Shown: positions 58,851 through 64,000 of the stretch, piece after piece
How positions within the stretch are numbered: the stretch's first letter is position 1
How the letters are laid out: the number at the start of each line of letters is the position of its first letter
NCBI GenBank assembly: GCA_900073065.1
Contig: FJOG01000026.1
Location: forward strand, 868,470-932,469
Length of the DNA stretch: 64,000 bases
Reading direction: 5' to 3'
From: Phialocephala subalpina
Lineage: Eukaryota; Ascomycota; Leotiomycetes; Helotiales; Mollisiaceae
Position numbers and translations under genes: made by a program
Notes under the pieces: generated by a model
The model's input: the letters and a program-made list of their open reading frames with translations, nothing else
Databases searched by the model: none
What the model was told of the DNA's origin: nothing

Positions 58851-59099
58851 CAATTTCGGCCGGCAGCTTGATGAGAGCGGAAGGCTGGACGGGTATTTGG
58901 TACAAGAAAGAGTGGGATAGGATGCTCATCTTTGAAGATTGGAACAGACTTGCGGGAAAGCTCAAGGATGGCGACATTGCGGCAGAGATCAACGCCAAGA
59001 GATGAATATTAGTCGTCGGAGAAAAGCAATGGGAAGAGAGTGACAAGTAGTATGCGAAATTCCATGTATCAACATGTTGGTGGTTTTATAAAGTAGGCG

Positions 59100-60120
59100 T
59101 GTTATGAATCGTTTTTCCTGAAAAATGGACGGCTCTTCATGGACTGTGATACCCTGCCACTATGTCCGAGAGTGGTCGTCCGGAAGCGGATAGCCATTAC
59201 CCGTGGAGGGCAATAATCGGTGAACCTCCTGGCCAAGCGATGCAAGCCCTGCTCCATGCCTTCCTCTGTGTCCTTGCCATATGTGACATTTACCTCTACT
59301 CCTTGAACGGCGGTCTGCAGAATTGAGCAAGAGCTTGTCTTTCACGCACAGCTACCTGGTCCATCTCGTATCTATGGTAGTTACCCGACCAGAACTTCTC
59401 TATCTCATATTCCTCATCGATGAGCAGAAGGAGGACTCGTAGCTTTGGGAAGAAGTGGCGAATTAAAGAAGGGGCCGCCGCGATTTCGGGGAGGACCACG
59501 TCGTAGTTAACTGCCAAAGTTTCGATGTGTTCGAAGCACGCAGGTCGACCGGTCCACTCATTGTCCTCGCCATCGCGATATCCATGTTCTGGAGAAGAGA
59601 AGTCCAGATCCCTAATATGAACATCTCGGTTGTACTGAATCCATTCTGTACGGGCCACGTCTTCTTGCTTGTCCCCAATCCGTTCGAGTTCGTGAGCTCG
59701 AAGTGCTTCTTCGCGGAATTCTACACACGTTTGTAACACCGGCGGGGGGTATCGCGGTCTATATTGTAAGGCTTGAGAAGCGTTGGCCGTTGAAGATGGA
59801 ACCTTCTCTAGCTCAACGATACGTGGGCCTCAACGCACAGCATGCCGCCAAATCCGTGCTCGTATCTCACCAGGTAGTTCTGGGAATATTGTGAAGGAGG
59901 AGTCTGCAGAAGGCATAGTCGGCCATTCCGCGATTTGGGCATTCTCGCAGAGCACCCGGCATACCCTCCCTGTCAGCTTGAAGTATTCGTCGCGTCGTTT
60001 TGCGGGGTCAGTTTCGGGGTATTCTGCAATGAGCTTCGCAACTTCGGCCGCAGTCCTTGGAAACGTTTCGAGGTGATCATGGTGATCATGAACATGGCCG
60101 GATGGACACATATTTTCCAT
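59100..60120 (-). pseudogene. 2EXR-domain protein, nonsense-mutated
   Basis: From the ATG at 60120 the protein reaches the 2EXR core SFTIFPELPGEIRARIWRHAVR, then an in-frame TGA (59832-59830), then continues in the same frame GPRIVELEKV and PPVLQTCVEFREEALRAHE. All of these are conserved 2EXR landmarks (F-P-x-L-P-x-E-I-R, R-I-V-E-L, C-x-E-x-R-x-E-A). The frame closes at 59296 (PPFKE-stop), and a further conserved-looking piece lies in another frame down to about 59100. 2EXR proteins form large, poorly understood families in filamentous ascomycetes. The stop lies inside the domain and cannot be spliced out. A CGA or TGG origin by one transition is likely. Confidence 0.65.
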
Positions 60121-60307
60121 CGTTCTAGGCGTGGTAATTCGTTCTATGCTGGCGAGGGATTTTTTGGTGTCGCAATGAAATTCAAGAGAAGAAGAGGTGG
60201 TCGCGTCGAGTCTCGTATTAAATGCGATACGCTAAGGCATCATAGCCGAATACGAACTAAGACGTCGCAATTGTCAACATCTTCGATATTCTCTCCAACC
60301 TCTCTCC
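60121..60307. promoter_or_regulatory. Short divergent region between two 2EXR relics
   Basis: About 190 bp between the start codons of two divergent, related and equally broken genes. It would have contained both promoters. Confidence 0.4.
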
Positions 60308-60960
60308 ATGGATGCTTCTCATTCTGACGCAGATTCACACAGTGATTCATATAATAAGAGCAACTGGAGTCAACCTCCACGTCCGCCAACACCTTACGAT
60401 CACGACAATCTCCCTAGCACAACGAAGAGGTGTTGGAGATCATTGCCCGCGATAATCGTCCTCTGAATATCTACGACAGCAGAGATCGAGACAAAGAGCT
60501 GACGAGGAGCCTCTGTATACAGCTCTACGACAATTCACGCGTCGCAGAGTATCGATCGATGCCAATATCAAACGCGTCCTTCACCGTCTCCCCTCAGCTT
60601 CCTTACGAAGTCCGCTCACTCTTATGACAGATTGCCCTATCATGGCCCCGAATTTTAGAACTGGAGCGAGTGCCATCGAATGTACCCGAGCGGTGGCAAT
60701 ACATACCGATGAATCCTCCGCCTCTTCTCTCGACGCGCTTGGAGTCGAGGGATGAGGCTCTGCGGGCCCAAGAATCTAGTTGCCGCGGACTACTATATTG
60801 GCCCTCTTGTCAAGACTATGAGCTATTCGCTCCCAGAAGACTTCAGCCTTGGATACTGCGGACGGTCGCCTATTTCAGATCTTGAAGAAGCTCCATTGTT
60901 TCAATTGACGGTGCCAGGGCCTAGAAGCAAATGAACAGCCACTTAGCATCAATAGCTTCC
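60308..60960 (+). pseudogene. 2EXR-domain protein, broken divergent paralog
   Basis: Begins MDASHSDADSHSD and PPRPPTPYDHD. After a one-base slip near 60428 it continues VLEIIARDNRPLNIYDSRDRD, then the 2EXR core SFTVSPQLPYEVRSLL-stop-QIALSWPRILELERVP and LLSTRLESRDEALRAQE. The TGA (60625-60627) stands where the neighbour has Trp (RARIW), so TGG to TGA is the likely change. Similarity to the divergent gene at 59.1-60.1 kb (AEYRSMPISNASFTV against AEWPTMPSADSSFTI) points to an old inverted duplication followed by decay. The end is not defined. Confidence 0.6.
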
Positions 60961-61683
60961 ACTCTTCTCATGCTATTGCTCTACTAGAAAGAGCCAGCGA
61001 TGCTTTTTGTCACAGTATCTTAGACGCAAAACAGGATACACATTAGATGCGAGATCTATGATGTCGCATAGTTCAGAAATATCTGGCGGCTTGTTGAGAA
61101 GTCTCGGAGTATTGGACTAACCTCGGAACTGCTCTTAGGGTGCGCCTATTGCACTCTTCTCAGCAAATTGTATCCCCTAGGTCAAATGTCAATTCACTGT
61201 TGCTATTCGCTGTTCCCCGTCAACATACAGTGCTTGTTCGATGAGTTGTTTGTTGCTTCTGTTCCAGCTTTCCATGTTGTCGACGCGATTCCTCACCTAT
61301 ATATCGCTCAGAGGTCTTCATTTACCTTTATCTGTCCATCTTCTTGTCGATTTGAAGGAGAAGTCGCCTCTCAGGAGCTCCCCGGACCGAGCGAGGTCTT
61401 TTGGCAAAGTTGTCATCTGATTGGCTTACAACTCATCTGCACATGCAGCCTGGCTGCGCCTCAATCGCCAACCCACACCTCCCTCGCTCACCTGCATTGT
61501 CTCTCAACTATCTTTAAGATCTCCACTCTTCTTCGCACATACAATACGGCCTCGTCGCGATAGACACACCGCATTACAATATCGGCAATTCGTGTCGTCT
61601 TACGCAGTGTCCCGTGGTACCAGGTCAGAGAAAGTCGGAACGTGGAGGCCATTGGTGGAAGCGCCCAGCCTTGTCTTCAATAT
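60961..61683. other. Intergenic region, no gene seen
   Basis: 700 bp before the truncated HET gene. An open frame runs from 61421 into that gene but only becomes HET-like after the ATG at 61684, so I start the gene there. Confidence 0.4.
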
Positions 61684-62086
61684 GACCAAGCCAACTCATC
61701 TAGCCTCGTCTATATACTCGGCTCTCCCTCTACCAACAGGCCTGCCTAATACCACCAGACTTCCGAAGATCCTTCCTGGGCCGAACACACAACTCGTCGA
61801 ATGCGAACTCCAAACCACTATTCTCGCAGAGGCTCCATCTTATGAAGCCTTGTCCTACGTTTGGGGCCAGCCTGATCCCCCGGATTGGGTCATCTGCAAC
61901 GGTCACAGGAAGTCTGTCACGCCAAATCTAGGAGCAGCTCTCAGACGTCTCCGATATGAGCATGAAGAACGTTTGGTATGGGTTGATGCCATCTGCTTAT
62001 ATCTTGATCGATACCGAACGAAACCCCTCGGAACCTTGACGTCTGGACCTCTGTTTTCTGAGGGGTTTCGTTTTATGCTAGTTTGA
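61684..62086 (+). pseudogene. HET-domain protein, truncated after WVDAIC
   Basis: The ATG at 61684 opens a normal HET N-terminus: LECEL-like start, APSYEALSYVWGQPDPP, TPNLGAALRRLR and LVWVDAIC. After that the expected IN-Q sequence is replaced by LYLDRYRTKPLG, and the frame ends at 62086. The break coincides with one arm of a short palindrome (62003-62097, with perfect 13-bp arms at 62017-62029 and 62060-62072). The rest of a HET protein (GWTxQE and so on) is not found downstream. I infer disruption by a small palindromic element or a rearrangement. Confidence 0.65.
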
Positions 62087-62097
62087 TCGGGAGATAA
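62003..62097. repeat. Imperfect palindrome at the HET break
   Basis: Perfect inverted arms AACGAAACCCCTC (62017-62029) and GAGGGGTTTCGTT (62060-62072) have looser matching on both sides (TTATATCTTGATC against the reverse complement TTATCTCCCGATC). It could be a tiny MITE or the fold-back end of a larger lost element. Confidence 0.6.
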
Positions 62098-62332
62098 GAT
62101 TCGCTGTTTTCAAAATTGAAAACTTATTAATAGATCGCCCTTTCTTAAGTCCGGCTTTCGTGTCGCCTATGAAGTCTACCTTGCTTATATTCGGTGATTA
62201 TGAGATGATCTTCGCAGATTCCACCTTGCCTATCGAAAAGAGTACAATCCTCGAAACGCGCTTCCCTACCCAGGCCTATAACTCTAAAATCGATATAGCC
62301 GCATCATAAACTATATTCTACCAGACTGCTAT
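62098..62332. other. Short gap between two HET genes
   Basis: About 240 bp. The 3' side of the HET gene that runs off the window. No coding frame. Confidence 0.4.
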
Positions 62333-64000
62333 TCAAATAATCGGTATCTTCACATCCATTGCATCAATAAACCACTCAGACAGCACATCACTCACCACCC
62401 CAATCCGACGAAACACTGGCACTGGATCTTCTATCATGACCAACGCCAACGCCAATGTTAAACTATCTTTGAACCACGATTCAAAAAGGCTCAACAAGTA
62501 CACGGGAATGTCCTCAACCTCGTCACGAAAATCAAAATGGAAGACCATGCTCCTCGATACACTAGAAGGTGTATATAATTTCAACTTCCCACGAATCAGC
62601 ATGGACCCACCTTTCAAGCGTCCCTTGGGGTCAGATCCTGCGGGAACTAGGCTGACATTTTCAATGTGCGCAGTCGTTGGACGGAGTCTATCGATTTGTA
62701 GTCGGTTGATAGTGACCAAGTCGTAGCTGATGGCTTGGTCGATTGCGGCCCATGACCACGAAGGGGCCCTGTACTCGGATGGTCTGCGATGAGGCGTATG
62801 CATCGAAGTCGAATGCATCGACTTTAGATCTCGTCGCCACAGTAAGCTACGAAGCATATCATCTCGCCACACACCTGCAACATACTCTCCCCCATGCGTG
62901 GCTTGCATCTCGCTTGCCAAGCCGGAGAGAGCTGGAAAGCGATCGGTGATCACAGTGAATATTCTTGCGCTGTAATCTTGGACCACTTTAAGCCAGGTAT
63001 TGTACCGTGCTTCAGTGATGATAAGCTCCTGGAGCATAGCCGGGCTCGTGAGAGGTGTAGAGGCCATCAACATGTTGTCTAGACAGCGTAGTTGGACAAC
63101 TTGATTGACTATCAGGCCGGTAAATATGGTGGCATCGTGGTCTTTGTTAATGCGTACCTTGGCAAACCTTGCGTAATCTGCCTCGGCACGGGCTAACTGC
63201 TCCTGAAGTCTCATCAATTCGGTCTTTCTACGGATGCTCGTGGCTGGTTCGTTGATATTATCGTCCTCCAAGGCAGGATCTTCTTGATCCCTTATGGATC
63301 TACATTCCCACCACATCTGATCCGCAGAGAAATGCAGAATCCGAGGAGACAATTCACGCTCTTGGAACGTCCAACCTCGTGTGTTCAGAGGATTATTATT
63401 AAAGAATGTTTCCCACGTCGGCGGAGGTTGTGATATGCTCACTCGTACTCGACTGCCTTGATCACCATCCAAGATAACGTCGCAAGAATAAAGCCGGTCC
63501 TCTCGAAAAAGGTGAATGCCATGATGACAGCTTTTTGCACTCGATGCTGCAATGGTGCACCATGCATGGGAATAAACAAGACCCATTTGGGCAGACTCGT
63601 TTTCCCAATCTTCCCTTGAATCTTGAATAATGCACAAGGAGTCAATCCAGATATATGGAATGTCGAGGCTCCTCGTGATTACCAGCGCATCTCTGAAGGA
63701 CTTGGGTAATTCGGGTAATTCGATACTCTTCATGTGGGATGATAGAGTCCGTGTCTTGGTCATTCCTGATTCCGGCATATTTGGTCCCCAGCAATGCGTT
63801 AAGGCAGCGTATTGGAAAGGCCCTGGTTGTTGCTGAGTATCGACCAATTTTCCTTGCTTAACATCAATTAGGCGCGTGGGAAAATATGATCGCGCCGAAG
63901 AATTGCATGAGGGGTGTATCATATGGCAATCTTGGATCCATGTTCGAGCTGGGTCAACTCGCTTTTTGTCTTCGTCTCGCAAATAGCCTATCGTTGTGAT
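62333..64000 (-). CDS. HET-domain protein, 5' end outside the window
   Basis: The frame is open to the right edge. The first Met-like codon inside it is TTG, so the true start and any first exon lie beyond 64000. 555 codons are visible. The HET domain is intact: YAALTHCWG (near residue 60 of the visible part), LPKSFRDALVITRSLDIPYIWIDSLCI, SREDWENESAQMGLVYSHAWCTIAA, and NTRGWTFQERELSPRILHF. A charged helical insert follows (KTELMRLQEQLARAEADYARF), then the usual WRRDL, YRAPSWSWAAID and a C-terminal beta-rich region. HET proteins trigger cell death when different fungal individuals fuse. It is the only undamaged HET gene of the three here. Confidence 0.85.
   Translation of the reverse strand: MTTIGYLRDEDKKRVDPARTWIQDCHMIHPSCNSSARSYFPTRLIDVKQGKLVDTQQQPGPFQYAALTHCWGPNMPESGMTKTRTLSSHMKSIELPELPKSFRDALVITRSLDIPYIWIDSLCIIQDSREDWENESAQMGLVYSHAWCTIAASSAKSCHHGIHLFREDRLYSCDVILDGDQGSRVRVSISQPPPTWETFFNNNPLNTRGWTFQERELSPRILHFSADQMWWECRSIRDQEDPALEDDNINEPATSIRRKTELMRLQEQLARAEADYARFAKVRINKDHDATIFTGLIVNQVVQLRCLDNMLMASTPLTSPAMLQELIITEARYNTWLKVVQDYSARIFTVITDRFPALSGLASEMQATHGGEYVAGVWRDDMLRSLLWRRDLKSMHSTSMHTPHRRPSEYRAPSWSWAAIDQAISYDLVTINRLQIDRLRPTTAHIENVSLVPAGSDPKGRLKGGSMLIRGKLKLYTPSSVSRSMVFHFDFRDEVEDIPVYLLSLFESWFKDSLTLALALVMIEDPVPVFRRIGVVSDVLSEWFIDAMDVKIPII

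Noticed and set aside
1..64000. CRISPR arrays, rRNA operons, bacterial operon features
   Set aside because: None seen. Gene structure with spliceosomal introns throughout is eukaryotic.

Overview
The window looks like chromosomal DNA of a filamentous ascomycete (Pezizomycotina, possibly Leotiomycetes). The introns are about 45-60 nt, start GTRAGT and carry CTRAC-like branch points. Typical filamentous-fungal families are present: HET, Clr5, 2EXR and Zn2Cys6 proteins, DUF3533, and GH5 and GH27 secreted enzymes. Two conserved housekeeping genes, VPS41 and an RMND1/Mrx10-type mitochondrial gene, anchor the left part. No complete transposase, reverse transcriptase, CRISPR array, rRNA or convincing tRNA was seen.

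Layout. 0-8 kb: a Clr5-domain gene, a small secreted cysteine-rich protein and a frameshifted HET pseudogene. 8.6-17.4 kb: a conserved core with VPS41 and RMND1-like sharing a 235-bp divergent promoter, then a five-exon MFS transporter. 17.4-22 kb: an uncharacterised membrane gene with a nonsense codon and a frame slip, a small secreted protein and a tautomerase-fold protein. 22-25 kb: gene-poor DNA with a 158-bp MITE and a strongly AT-rich island. 25-48 kb: an accessory block with two related cytochrome P450 pseudogenes in opposite orientation. Between them lie two SDRs (one apparently intact next to P450 no. 1), a broken phenol-hydroxylase-type flavoprotein, a broken extradiol (glyoxalase-fold) dioxygenase, a Zn2Cys6 regulator, an ABM-like small protein and a membrane protein. 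49-54.5 kb: a GH5 endoglucanase, a GH27 alpha-galactosidase and a MARVEL-like membrane protein. 57-64 kb: a second Clr5 gene, two divergent broken 2EXR genes, a truncated HET gene and a HET gene that runs off the right edge.

The most striking structure is the second P450 (39.4-47.1 kb). Its coding sequence stops just after the I-helix and resumes about 5.8 kb later, in the same orientation, just before the ExxR helix. The intervening segment carries a complete-looking Zn2Cys6 regulator, a perfect 250-bp tandem duplication of that regulator's 3' end and a DUF3533/SNG1-type membrane protein. Both of its ends carry related repeats rich in GCTCAGG, TTCGGCT and GCCCACC.

The 25-34 kb genes (P450, SDR, aromatic flavoprotein hydroxylase, ring-cleavage dioxygenase, regulator) look like a former aromatic-compound catabolic cluster. 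Most members now carry nonsense codons compatible with CpA-to-TpA or TpG-to-TpA change, the sense expected from repeat-induced point mutation, along with frameshifts and damaged splice sites. Exon boundaries were worked out by eye from splice consensus and reading frame. Where a join is uncertain, the entry says so.
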